A DNA stretch of 35,213 nt. It comes from a bacterium (GTDB lineage Bacteria > Hydrothermota > UBA3073 > JACQXS01 > JAQTXJ01). The position numbers were made by a program, and so were the translations under genes. Positions within the stretch are counted from its first letter, which is position 1. Every line of letters begins with the position of its first letter. Under the pieces are notes generated by a model. The model was not told the origin of the DNA, made no database searches, and saw only the letters and a list, made by a program, of their open reading frames with translations. Positions 25,662-34,063 of this stretch are shown piece by piece. The stretch is taken from positions 1 to 35,213 of the forward strand of contig JAQTXJ010000021.1 of NCBI GenBank assembly GCA_028688815.1. Direction: 5' to 3'.

Positions 25662-26027
25662 ATGGATTTAATAAAAAATGTTCCCAACGAGGATGCCAAA
25701 CCTAACAATCAAAAGCAAATAATTATATGGTGGGAAAAGAAAAGGTTGTATTACAATTTGATTATGCTCACTACGGGAGTGCCACTTCTTATACTTGCTC
25801 TAACTAAAATAAAAGCAGCTTTGTCCCCTTCCGACACTTCTCTTATTATTATCTATGGTGTTTTTGCAAATATCCTTTATTCGTCCGGCAGCGTACTTGA
25901 AATATTAATTTTTAAAAACATAAAAAGCATGAAAATAACGAGAATTGGACAATTACTTCTTATAACGGGAACCGTAATTTCTGTTTTGATCAACTTTTAC
26001 GCATTCTCACAATTATGTATATTTTAA
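25662..26027 (+). CDS. Small hypothetical membrane protein
   Basis: This 121-residue protein has three hydrophobic segments (about 34-50, 62-82 and 96-116) after a polar N-terminus with WWEKKRLYYN. I do not recognise a functional family, though small proteins with a WWEKKR motif before the first helix occur in other bacteria. It begins 34 bases after the PFK gene and is followed by another small membrane gene in the same direction. Confidence 0.6.
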   Translation: MDLIKNVPNEDAKPNNQKQIIIWWEKKRLYYNLIMLTTGVPLLILALTKIKAALSPSDTSLIIIYGVFANILYSSGSVLEILIFKNIKSMKITRIGQLLLITGTVISVLINFYAFSQLCIF

Positions 26028-26069
26028 TAAAAATGTAATAGCATTTCTCCCGTAATTACTCTTCCATAA

Positions 26070-26612
26070 ATGGAAAATAAAAAGATTAAAATTTGGGAAT
26101 TTTTGGGTGTTATTTTTATATTTTTATTCGGGGCATTATTACATTTTGCTTATGATTTTAGCAATTCTTGGAAACCGCTTGCGCTTATCAGCGCTGTAAA
26201 TGAAAGTACATGGGAACATCTAAAAATAGCTTTCTGGCCTGCCTTTATTTATAGCACTATAGAATTTTTTGTATTCGGGCAAAAAGTAAAAAACTTCTGT
26301 TTTGCAAAAACTTGTTCATTTTTAATTATACCCATTGTAATAATAATTATCTTTTATTCATACACTTATTTTACGGGAGATAATATTTTATTCGTTGATA
26401 TATCCACATTTTTTATTGCTATTGCCGTTGCCCAGATTGCAGGATACAAGTTAATGTCTCTAAAAAAAGAATACTCTTTTCTGAATATTATAGGCATTAT
26501 AATTATTATAATTAACCTTTATTGTTACGCTTTTTTTACGTATTTTCCTCCAAAATCAAAACTCTTCCTTGACCCTGTAACAGGAAAATATGGGATAATA
26601 GAAAAAAATTGA
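26070..26612 (+). CDS. DUF6512-like membrane protein
   Basis: This 180-residue protein has five hydrophobic segments. Its first third carries GALLHFAYDFS and NESTWEHLKIAFWPA, and the C-terminus ends in YFPPKSKLFLDPVTGKYG. This is the pattern I remember for DUF6512, a Firmicutes-type membrane family of unknown function; the name is recalled, not searched. The conserved Glu-Ser-x-Trp-Glu-His run in the loop after helix one could be a metal or substrate site, but that is inference. It lies 42 bases after the preceding small membrane gene. Confidence 0.65.
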   Translation: MENKKIKIWEFLGVIFIFLFGALLHFAYDFSNSWKPLALISAVNESTWEHLKIAFWPAFIYSTIEFFVFGQKVKNFCFAKTCSFLIIPIVIIIIFYSYTYFTGDNILFVDISTFFIAIAVAQIAGYKLMSLKKEYSFLNIIGIIIIIINLYCYAFFTYFPPKSKLFLDPVTGKYGIIEKN

Positions 26613-26696
26613 GAATATTCGGTAAGCTGATTATTGAAAATTAAAAATAAGGCTTTAAAATAAGTTTTCCAGCAGTGCTGTATGCAACCTAATTCG

Positions 26697-26722
26697 TAGG
26701 GAACAGGCATGCCTGTTCCCTA
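26697..26722. repeat. GTAGGG-type hairpin, copy 3 (perfect 26-base palindrome)
   Basis: Arms tagggaacaggca/tgcctgttcccta with no loop lie between the convergent DUF6512-like gene and the second glycosidase gene. It could act as a two-way terminator, but no T-run is adjacent. Confidence 0.8.
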
Positions 26723-26774
26723 TCCATAAAACTGCAATATAAAAAGCTAACTTTTAAAATAGTTTCTATGATTT

Positions 26775-28412
26775 TTACTTCATCAGAATCAATTTCTTCA
26801 CCTCTTTGTAATTACCTGCTACAAGCCTCACAAAATATACTCCGTTCTGTAATCTTTCCCCGTCAAGCTTTACAATATAATACCCGGGTTCTTTATCTTC
26901 GCTAACCAAGAATCTCACCATTCTGCCACTCATATCATAGAGTTTCAAGGAGACTATTCCCTTCTTAACCACCTGATATTGGACAGACTTACTAAATGGG
27001 GAAATATATATATTCAGTACAGGCAAATTATAATCTTCAACCTGCGACTCAATTCCATATTTTCTGTCTATCTTAACGCATACCAATGCAGAATCCGGGC
27101 AGAAAAACTTAAAAATTCCATTATTAATAACAATGCTATTTACAAGACTATCTTTGTAAGCTTTATCATAAACATAATATTCACCGGTTCCTGAACCTAT
27201 ACCAATTTGAGCTGCATTTACAAACAAAGTATCTTTTATTTCCAGTGCAATAATATATACTGCACTTGAATCCCGGGTTACCATTACTCTTCCATTGCTA
27301 TTATAATCATTCCGCAATATTTCCTTTTTCCCCTGCATACCCCGGCAGCAAAGCCTGAAAGCATAATAAGTTTCGTTCTTTGACCCATCAGTGTTTACAA
27401 GTCCATCCAACTCTCCCCAATCCCACATCAAAAATTGGTTCGTTCCGGTGCAATGAGTTCCTATAGAAGTATCTAACAATGAAAAATCAAATAAATTATT
27501 TGCAGTCGTTAACGCCATACTTAAACTATTATAACTCTCGGAATAAGTTCCCCACTCCGAATTCCATATAGGTTCAACAATTCCATCGTTATTATAGTTA
27601 AATACCATAGAATTAACCGTTTTGGCAGCATTTGTCTGATTATTTGAATAGTTATGATAATCAACTATATCTACAAAAGAATCCGCATATTGTAGTGTAT
27701 ATGACATATATTGGGAACCTTCCTGTGCAACTACAGGAGAATGAATATATGGTTTTGTCTCTGAAAATCTACTTGCAAACCTTATGGCATCTGCGCCATA
27801 TTTAACAAGATTAACATACTCCTCAAACGTTCCATCCCACCCCTGGCTTAAAACATCAGGTTCATTATGAATCTGGAAATGGGAAATCTTATAATCGTGT
27901 TGCACATTACACCAGTAAGTAACTGCAAAGCAATACTCCCACCATTCATTCCAGTCAGATTGGTCATAAGGAAAACGGGGAGCCCAATCCGGTTTTCCAA
28001 AGATATCAATCGGCCGAAGCCCTAAAACTAATTCTATGGTATTCATTGAGCACTCTTTTAATATTTTATCGAAACTTATACCGGTTCCCCAGTAAATAGA
28101 ATCCGTAAGTATACTATCCCAAACTGCCCAGGGTATAAGACTGGAAAAACTTGAAAAAGAATCTGCTTTTATTGAATCAACGCAAGGAATTCCGTAAATT
28201 TTATCATCGTCTTCAGGTTCTAACCTTGACATATCTCCATACAAACGTAAAGAATTTATACCGCAATCCAAAAGGTCATTAATGTTAAAATGCCCTCCTT
28301 CAACAGTTCCTATGTAATCTTGTGTATGAGCAATAACAGAATCTGTAATTGTAAAGGATGCGCCTTGTAAATCAAATATAATAAAGAATATTAAGAATAA
28401 ATATTTACCCAT
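26775..28412 (-). CDS. Secreted clan GH-A-like glycoside hydrolase with T9SS sorting domain
   Basis: This 545-residue protein has a signal peptide (1-18). A barrel of the GH39/GH5-like type follows. Its landmarks are FQIHNEPDVLSQGW with the acid/base Glu184, YHNYSN around 252-257, and PIWNSEWGTYSES with the nucleophile Glu286. Trp residues lining a probable sugar cleft occur at WAPRF (143-147) and WEYCF. A beta-rich middle part (about 350-445) may be the small sandwich domain seen beside GH39/GH30-type barrels. Residues about 460-545 form a type A T9SS sorting domain (VQYQVVKKGIVSLKLYD, GVYFVRLVAG, KKLILMK). It should act on a polysaccharide outside the cell; the substrate is not readable. 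The family number is inference. Confidence 0.8.
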   Translation of the reverse strand: MGKYLFLIFFIIFDLQGASFTITDSVIAHTQDYIGTVEGGHFNINDLLDCGINSLRLYGDMSRLEPEDDDKIYGIPCVDSIKADSFSSFSSLIPWAVWDSILTDSIYWGTGISFDKILKECSMNTIELVLGLRPIDIFGKPDWAPRFPYDQSDWNEWWEYCFAVTYWCNVQHDYKISHFQIHNEPDVLSQGWDGTFEEYVNLVKYGADAIRFASRFSETKPYIHSPVVAQEGSQYMSYTLQYADSFVDIVDYHNYSNNQTNAAKTVNSMVFNYNNDGIVEPIWNSEWGTYSESYNSLSMALTTANNLFDFSLLDTSIGTHCTGTNQFLMWDWGELDGLVNTDGSKNETYYAFRLCCRGMQGKKEILRNDYNSNGRVMVTRDSSAVYIIALEIKDTLFVNAAQIGIGSGTGEYYVYDKAYKDSLVNSIVINNGIFKFFCPDSALVCVKIDRKYGIESQVEDYNLPVLNIYISPFSKSVQYQVVKKGIVSLKLYDMSGRMVRFLVSEDKEPGYYIVKLDGERLQNGVYFVRLVAGNYKEVKKLILMK

Positions 28413-28653
28413 TATTATTTATTCTCAATATATACACATATGTATTACAGTCAAGAGAAATGAAATTCATAGGAAATAAAAGTATTCTACTGTGAAATAA
28501 CTTTAAAAAAAAGAATTTTTATTTCTAAATATCTTAATTATTACAATTAATCTGTCCTATTGTAGTTTTTCTAGCGCTTACTCATCTAAAATTTTTTGTC
28601 CTTTTTTTAAAAAATATTTGACTTTAAAAAATATTATTTTAGCATATTTTTAT
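28413..28653. other. 241-base AT-rich gap between divergent genes
   Basis: No gene or clear stem-loop is seen. A ttgact at 28618 with AT-rich sequence downstream might be a -35 site for the carboxypeptidase gene, which would leave almost no leader before ATG 28654; this is weak. Confidence 0.25.
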
Positions 28654-29607
28654 ATGTCTAAAAAGAAATTTAAAATTTCTATTTTAGAAATACTGATAGG
28701 TATTGGTTTTATTGGTATCGGAATCGCCTTCTTGGCTTTTTCAAAAAATCTCTCCAAAAAAGAACCCGTTAAAGAATCCATTCAACTTACTAAAAAGATA
28801 GACCCCGTTTGCGATTCCATCGTGGGTTCAATGAAATATGCCATTGAAGCAGGAATGGCTCTTGATATTACAACAGGTGAAATTTTCTGGGAATATAACA
28901 GTGAAAAACCCTGTGAAATTGCTTCTTTAACCAAAATTATGGTAGAACTTCTGGCAATGGAGAAATTAGAAGAAAAACAAATAAATCTTCGGGATACTGT
29001 AACCGTTACAGAGGAAGCAAGTTGTATGGGCGGGTCACAGGTATATCTGAAGACAGGCGAAAGATTCGTTCTAGAAGACCTTTTAAGAGCAGCAATTATT
29101 TACTCGGCAAACGATGCGGCTCATCTTGCAGGTTCCTATATAGGCGGGTCAAAAGAGAATTTTATTAAAATGATGAATGATAAAAGTACTGAATTAGGAC
29201 TACATCACACGAAATTCTGGAATATGACAGGTTTACCACCATCTAAAGAGAATGAAAATGAAGTAAACATTTCTGATTGTATTGATATAGCAACTATTTC
29301 TATGCAAGCTTTAAAGTATCCTTATGTAAAAACATGGATGTCAACAAAAATATCTTCTTTCCGCAATGGGACATTCACAATGCGAACACGGAATACCTTG
29401 ATGAGACAATGTGATTTGGTTGATGGACTTAAAACAGGATACTATCCAAAAGCCGGATGGAATATAGTCGCTACTTCACTCTGCGGTGAACGTAAAATAA
29501 TGGTAGTTTTACTCGGTTCAAAATCAAGACGAGCGCGCGACTCTATTGCCAAAAATCTTATTCTCTATGCTAAAGATAAACCTTCTGGATTAGTAGCAAG
29601 TAAGTAG
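28654..29607 (+). CDS. D-alanyl-D-alanine carboxypeptidase (peptidase S11)
   Basis: This 317-residue penicillin-binding protein of the PBP5/DacA type trims the terminal D-Ala from peptidoglycan stem peptides. The active-site motifs are SLTK (91-94, Ser91 nucleophile), SAN (151-153) and KTG (260-262). An N-terminal hydrophobic segment (about 9-28) is a signal anchor. It lacks the usual C-terminal amphipathic PBP5C domain, ending about 55 residues after KTG, like the shorter DacB-type proteins. A TTG at 28618 would add 12 residues, but ATG 28654 gives a better signal-anchor start. Neither start has a clear ribosome site. It faces away from the second glycosidase gene and converges on the next cluster. 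Confidence 0.9.
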   Translation: MSKKKFKISILEILIGIGFIGIGIAFLAFSKNLSKKEPVKESIQLTKKIDPVCDSIVGSMKYAIEAGMALDITTGEIFWEYNSEKPCEIASLTKIMVELLAMEKLEEKQINLRDTVTVTEEASCMGGSQVYLKTGERFVLEDLLRAAIIYSANDAAHLAGSYIGGSKENFIKMMNDKSTELGLHHTKFWNMTGLPPSKENENEVNISDCIDIATISMQALKYPYVKTWMSTKISSFRNGTFTMRTRNTLMRQCDLVDGLKTGYYPKAGWNIVATSLCGERKIMVVLLGSKSRRARDSIAKNLILYAKDKPSGLVASK

Positions 29608-29697
29608 TTATCATTTTCTCTGTCTTAAAAAAATAAACCACCCCAAAAAGTCTATAAATTCTCTGTATTAAGAAAAATTTCTTTAAGTATTCAGTAT

Positions 29698-30780
29698 TTA
29701 AAATGCACAACAATTACCAATACCACCACCACCGGACTTTTTATAAGTCATCCCAAAATAAATTGATGGTCCGTTTGGATTTCCCTCTGCAAAAATAACA
29801 GTATATTTCAAAGTTAGAAGAAAATGAAAATCATACGTTCTTAAAAATTCAACTCCTGCTCCAACATTTGCCGACATTCCATCAAATGACTCACGATGAG
29901 TTTCATAATTATATGATAAACCATCCCACGAAAGGCTTGAATCAACACCGGTAACTTTACTCCCCCATGTCATTCCAAGACCTCCACCTACAAAAGGAGA
30001 TATGTCTGCAAGAGAGAGAAAGCGATACCCGGAAAATCCAATATCCATAAATACAGTTTCACCCTTAAAATACCATGTCCCGGATGCTTGTCCCATATAG
30101 TAAGAAGTTTCATAAATATAATAGCTACCTATTCCCGGGATTGCCCTTAAATCGCCTTTCATTTCTACCCTATAGGGGTAATAATTCATTGTTTTTACTT
30201 CTTTTCCCAAAGAACCCGACATAGGAAATATATACCCTAACATTATTCCACCCGTGCTGTAACTTTCCCTTCTTAATTTTGGTTTGGCGTCTGCTTCTGT
30301 TATGTTATCTACATTAATACTTTCTGATATTTTCTTTTGCGTACACAATGCTTTTGCAAGATTCTTGATTGTCGCATCTAAATCTTCAATGCTTGAAGCC
30401 GTAACTTTGTCTTCAAATATTCTTATCTTTTCCCACCTGTCAATTAAACCAACCGAAATAATAAGTTTATTACCTAATTTAACTATATTTCCAGTAACTG
30501 CATAAGATACGCCTATTTTCTCGCATACTTTTGATACCTCTTCTGTTCCACCATTTACCGAGAGACTATCATTCAAAGCATTCAACATATCAGCTTTGTT
30601 CATAACTATATATTCTCCACAATCTTCCATATCAATACGCAGTAAATCAGATATTGTTACAAGCAATTCCTTATCTATACCACTGCAATTTAACTCAAAT
30701 ACTGCAACTTTTATTTTTCCCGGCGGGCATTTGGGACAATTTCCGGCAAAAAGCAACAAAGATAAGAACATTCCTACCAT
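29698..30780 (-). CDS. CsgG-like N-domain plus predicted beta-barrel, copy A
   Basis: This 360-residue protein has a short signal peptide ending near LLFAGNC. Residues about 22-145 match a CsgG/FlgO-type domain: KIKVAVFELNCSGID, then LLRIDMEDCGEYIVM, CEKIGVSYAVTGNIV, then an IRIFEDKVTAS-like strand. In CsgG this part forms the periplasmic ring. The second half (about 170-360) is Gly- and Tyr-rich with repeated short strands (GFSGYRFLSLADISPF, YDFHFLLTLKYTVIF) and looks like an outer-membrane barrel. It is a close paralogue of the next gene (30859-31968), which lies 78 bases upstream on the same strand. The function is unknown; a secretion or assembly pore is possible, but the fusion is not the standard CsgG plan. 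No lipobox matches the expected motif. Confidence 0.7.
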   Translation of the reverse strand: MVGMFLSLLLFAGNCPKCPPGKIKVAVFELNCSGIDKELLVTISDLLRIDMEDCGEYIVMNKADMLNALNDSLSVNGGTEEVSKVCEKIGVSYAVTGNIVKLGNKLIISVGLIDRWEKIRIFEDKVTASSIEDLDATIKNLAKALCTQKKISESINVDNITEADAKPKLRRESYSTGGIMLGYIFPMSGSLGKEVKTMNYYPYRVEMKGDLRAIPGIGSYYIYETSYYMGQASGTWYFKGETVFMDIGFSGYRFLSLADISPFVGGGLGMTWGSKVTGVDSSLSWDGLSYNYETHRESFDGMSANVGAGVEFLRTYDFHFLLTLKYTVIFAEGNPNGPSIYFGMTYKKSGGGGIGNCCAF

Positions 30781-30858
30781 TTCATCCTCCTTAACAAAAC
30801 CTTATTGTTTGTTGATATAATTTTAATTGTTAATTTCCCCTTTTTTCTTATAAAACAT

Positions 30859-31968
30859 TTAGAAACCACAGCAATTACTTTCACCGGATTTCTTATAAAT
30901 CAACCCGAAATATACAGACAATCCATTTGGAATTCCTTCTGCAAAAATAATATTATATTTTACATTTAAAAGAAAATGAAAATCATAAGTCCTGAAAAAC
31001 TCCACTCCACCACCAAAACTTACTAACAACGCATTAAATGACTCCGGATTAGTATAATAATAATAGGTAGTGTCATAAGTAGAGTCCAAATAATTATAAG
31101 AATAAGAATAATTTGAATCAACTCCGGTAATCCTACTTCCTAAAGCCATTCCCAGCCCTCCTCCTATAAATGGAGACACATCCTGAAGAGATGTAAAACG
31201 ATATCCGGAAAATCCGATATCCAGAAGATAACTTTGCCCCTTAAAATGCCATGTTCCGGCTACTTCTCCCATCCAATAAGAAGTTTCATAAATATAAAAC
31301 ATACCTAACCCGGGCATTTGAGTTATGTCTCCACCGATTATTTCATCTCTGTTAGAATCACCAGAATAAATATAGGAATACCCTTTTCCTTCTTTTCCAA
31401 AAGACCCTCCCACAGGGAATATGTATCCGACTACCCCTCCTCCTGTACTAAAACTTGTTCTTCTTAACTTTGGTTTAGCTTCTGCTTCCGTTACGTTATC
31501 AACCGTAACATTTTCTGAAGCTTTTTTTTGTTTGCACAGCGCTTCCGCAAGCCTTTTGATTGTTGTCTCAAGGTCTTCCATATTTGAAGCCGTAAGTCTA
31601 TCTTCAAATATCCTTATCTTATCCCACCTGTCAATCAAAGCAACCGAAATAATAAGTTTGTTGCCAAGTTTTACTATGTTTCCTGTAACTGCGTATGATA
31701 CTTTTATTTTTTCGCATACTTTCGATACTTCTTCTGTTCCACCACTGACTGAAAGATTTCCATTCAATGCACCCATCATATCTTCTTTACTCATAACTAT
31801 ATACTCTCCGCAATCTTCCAAGTCAATCCGCAATAAATCAGAAATTGTTGTTAGAAATTCTTTTTCTATCCCGGCACCGCTTACTTCAAAAATAGCTACT
31901 TTTATTTTCCCTTCAGGACACTTTGGACAATTTCCAAGAAAAAGTAACAATGATAAAAGTATTAACAT
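30859..31968 (-). CDS. CsgG-like N-domain plus predicted beta-barrel, copy B
   Basis: This 369-residue protein shares the full plan of copy A: a short signal peptide, then KIKVAIFEVSGAGIE, LLRIDLEDCGEYIVM, VSYAVTGNIVKLGNKLIISV and a barrel half with GFSGYRFTSLQDVSPFIGGG. The N-terminal half is the better conserved part. The barrel half has an inserted Tyr- and Ser-rich stretch (YSYSYNYLDSTYDTTYYYY, near 284-302) that is shorter in copy A. The pair are tandem duplicates, so the two are expected to have related but separate roles. It lies 96 bases after the TPR/PGxGxxY gene on the same strand, so it may share a transcript with it. Confidence 0.7.
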   Translation of the reverse strand: MLILLSLLLFLGNCPKCPEGKIKVAIFEVSGAGIEKEFLTTISDLLRIDLEDCGEYIVMSKEDMMGALNGNLSVSGGTEEVSKVCEKIKVSYAVTGNIVKLGNKLIISVALIDRWDKIRIFEDRLTASNMEDLETTIKRLAEALCKQKKASENVTVDNVTEAEAKPKLRRTSFSTGGGVVGYIFPVGGSFGKEGKGYSYIYSGDSNRDEIIGGDITQMPGLGMFYIYETSYWMGEVAGTWHFKGQSYLLDIGFSGYRFTSLQDVSPFIGGGLGMALGSRITGVDSNYSYSYNYLDSTYDTTYYYYTNPESFNALLVSFGGGVEFFRTYDFHFLLNVKYNIIFAEGIPNGLSVYFGLIYKKSGESNCCGF

Positions 31969-32064
31969 CTTACCCCCTAATATTTACCAAATATACGTAT
32001 TTATAATATTCGTTTACCTCTTTTTGTCAAGCTATTTTTCTATTCTAACCCTATGCACTACTCC

Positions 32065-33513
32065 TTAATCATCTTTCATTATACTTGTTTTGATAATCTC
32101 CGGTATATATTTCTCAAGTTCCTTTAAGTGTTTCTGCTTTAAAACTTTATTATATTTATTAACGGACGCCAGCGCATTTCTCATTCCACCTTCATAAAAC
32201 CTATTCCACAATAACGTTATTATAAGTGTACCATCAAGATACCTGCGGTCACGAAATGACTCAACTGCCCAAAACCCTGTAATCCCATTGAATAAAAATG
32301 TTAGCATCCCGTTTTTGAAATTACGCGTATAGAATTCCCCACTGCCCGGGATAAATGTAGATAATAAAATTGCCTTGTCCTCTGATTTATACGGAAGAAG
32401 GTTGAATTGATTCACCTTTTGCTTTAATTCACTGTCCTCAAAACATTCATACGCATCATCATAATTATCTTCAAGAATGTAAATCCATCCTTCTAATTCG
32501 CTTCCCCTATTAAATTTATCGCATACAAATCCGGCAGAAGAATAATCCCCGGACTTAAGATGTACGCCGATCAAATTATAATAAGCACAGGGACCGGATT
32601 TCTCATAATAACTTACTGCATTTTTCAGATCACCTGCTTTTTCATAACACTGCCCGATCCGGTATTGAAGATTAGAATCAGGAGCAAAAAAATTCAAACG
32701 TTTATACTCGAGAATCGCATTTTCGTATTTACCTTCAGAGAAAATCGTATCCACAAATGCTTTATAACCGGTTGCCCATTTGATAAGAGTATCGTTCTTA
32801 ACTGGAATTCGTGTCTTAGAAGAGTTAACAAATCTTTTCTTAAACGAATAAAATTCTTTTTCAAAAACTTTTCCATTATACTGTTTAACGGATTCCCTGC
32901 TGCCATAAATACCACCGAAATAAAACGATAATCCTAATCCTCCAAATATTGTTGCAGGAATAAAATCTTTTGTCTGAAAATACCTGTAACTTACTGCCGC
33001 GCTTCCTACCGTAAGTATAAAAGAAAAAATCCCATCCCCTACCCTTTCTGCATATGCCCTTCCAAGTCCCGGAACAATTGCAGACAAAAAACCCGCAGTT
33101 GTAGGACTCTTATACGGCATATTCAACATTTTTGAATACTCTGCCTGTAACTTTAGACTTAAAGAATCATCACTTACTTTCATAAACCAGCTCTCAGCCG
33201 ATTCTATATCGTCTTCTTTAAGACAGGAAATCCCGGTCAATGCATACGCAGTATCATCAGTTAAACGACTTAAATAGTTATATGCAAGATTGTTTTTCCC
33301 AAGACTAAGATAAGATTTTCCAATTTTTCGGATAAGTGAAAGCGTATCATTTGGAGAATATTTCATAAGTGTTTTATATTCGGTTATTGCCGAGTTATAA
33401 TCCCCTGTCTCATATAACCAGTCTGCAAACCCAATTGTATGGATCGTCCCTGCTGTACCAGCCTTCGACTGAACCTGTAAAAACAACATTAAACTAAATA
33501 AAATACAATTCAT
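32065..33513 (-). CDS. Internally duplicated TPR plus PGxGxxY membrane protein
   Basis: This 482-residue protein begins with a short hydrophobic leader (MNCILFSLMLFLQV). It is built as two similar halves. Each half has a TPR-like helical pair (GDYNSAITEYKTLM near 36-49; GKYENAILEYKRLN near 257-270), then a hydrophobic domain with the motif S-xx-PGxG-xxY (SAIVPGLGRAY and STFIPGSGEFY), then a charged QYN or KYN tail (ESVKQYN; ASVNKYN). The PGxGxxY domain resembles DUF5683-like or TM2-like membrane segments. The TPR parts should sit in the periplasm and hold partners. It lies on the same strand as the YidD gene, with a 148-base gap. Confidence 0.7.
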   Translation of the reverse strand: MNCILFSLMLFLQVQSKAGTAGTIHTIGFADWLYETGDYNSAITEYKTLMKYSPNDTLSLIRKIGKSYLSLGKNNLAYNYLSRLTDDTAYALTGISCLKEDDIESAESWFMKVSDDSLSLKLQAEYSKMLNMPYKSPTTAGFLSAIVPGLGRAYAERVGDGIFSFILTVGSAAVSYRYFQTKDFIPATIFGGLGLSFYFGGIYGSRESVKQYNGKVFEKEFYSFKKRFVNSSKTRIPVKNDTLIKWATGYKAFVDTIFSEGKYENAILEYKRLNFFAPDSNLQYRIGQCYEKAGDLKNAVSYYEKSGPCAYYNLIGVHLKSGDYSSAGFVCDKFNRGSELEGWIYILEDNYDDAYECFEDSELKQKVNQFNLLPYKSEDKAILLSTFIPGSGEFYTRNFKNGMLTFLFNGITGFWAVESFRDRRYLDGTLIITLLWNRFYEGGMRNALASVNKYNKVLKQKHLKELEKYIPEIIKTSIMKDD

Positions 33514-33543
33514 AATTTACCCTAAATATTTTTGTTATCTTTT

Positions 33544-33579
33544 AATCCTGTAAATCCAGTCTGATTCTTCTGTATCCTG
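33544..33579. repeat. 9-base degenerate repeat before the TPR gene
   Basis: Units aatcctgta, aatccagtc, tgattcttc and tgtatcctg lie end to end. They are relatives of 7602-7619. The remaining gap (33514-33661) is AT-rich with no gene. Confidence 0.55.
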
Positions 33580-33661
33580 TTATTCGTTTCTTCACTCCCA
33601 ACTCTTTTTCTTTTTTGTTTATCTGTAATTTTGATTTTTAATTTTTTATATTTAATATAAT

Positions 33662-34063
33662 TTATTCCACCGGGTCATACAACTTGTTTCCCCGGGTTGT
33701 ATCAAATTTTGTTTTATAGTATTTATCCTTATACTGCCATGCAAAATAATTGCATCTCTCAAGCCTGTCGGCAGTCATTAATATCCCTTCGATTATACCT
33801 TTTTTTTCAACTGCCTCGTAACCATAATGGGAACAGGAAGGAGTAAAATTACATACCTCTCCCTGTCGGGGAGATATTACAACCTGGTATACACGAATAA
33901 GTCCTGTAGCAATAGAAGTAAACAAATTGTTTCCTTTTTTATTTTCTAACGTATCCGCAGACAATTCTTCCGTAATAACAGATGTTTCCTCAACTGTTGT
34001 ATCTATTATACTTGTGTCCAAATCAGTTACCTGAAAGAACAATGAAAAGAATAATATCGTCAT
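33662..34063 (-). CDS. yidD: YidD-family protein with secretion-type N-terminus
   Basis: YidD proteins assist YidC-dependent membrane insertion and are usually 70-90 residues long. Here the 133-residue product has the family signature near 63-104: ISPRQGEVCNFTPSCSHYG with Cys71 and Cys77, then EAVEKKGIIEG, then DRLERCNYF with Arg100 and Cys104. The extra part is a hydrophobic start (MTILFFSLFFQV) and a 35-residue Thr/Glu-rich linker. ATG 34063 is chosen over the longer frame from 34138 because it overlaps the upstream stop as ATGA and gives the leader; the longer start adds an unlikely Cys-rich stretch. The leader resembles those of the neighbouring gene products. Periplasmic placement is inference. 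Confidence 0.8.
   Translation of the reverse strand: MTILFFSLFFQVTDLDTSIIDTTVEETSVITEELSADTLENKKGNNLFTSIATGLIRVYQVVISPRQGEVCNFTPSCSHYGYEAVEKKGIIEGILMTADRLERCNYFAWQYKDKYYKTKFDTTRGNKLYDPVE

Noticed and set aside
31421-32068. 215-codon plus-strand ORF
   Set aside because: Antisense to the CsgG-like copy B gene; low-complexity Ser/Leu composition typical of a shadow frame.
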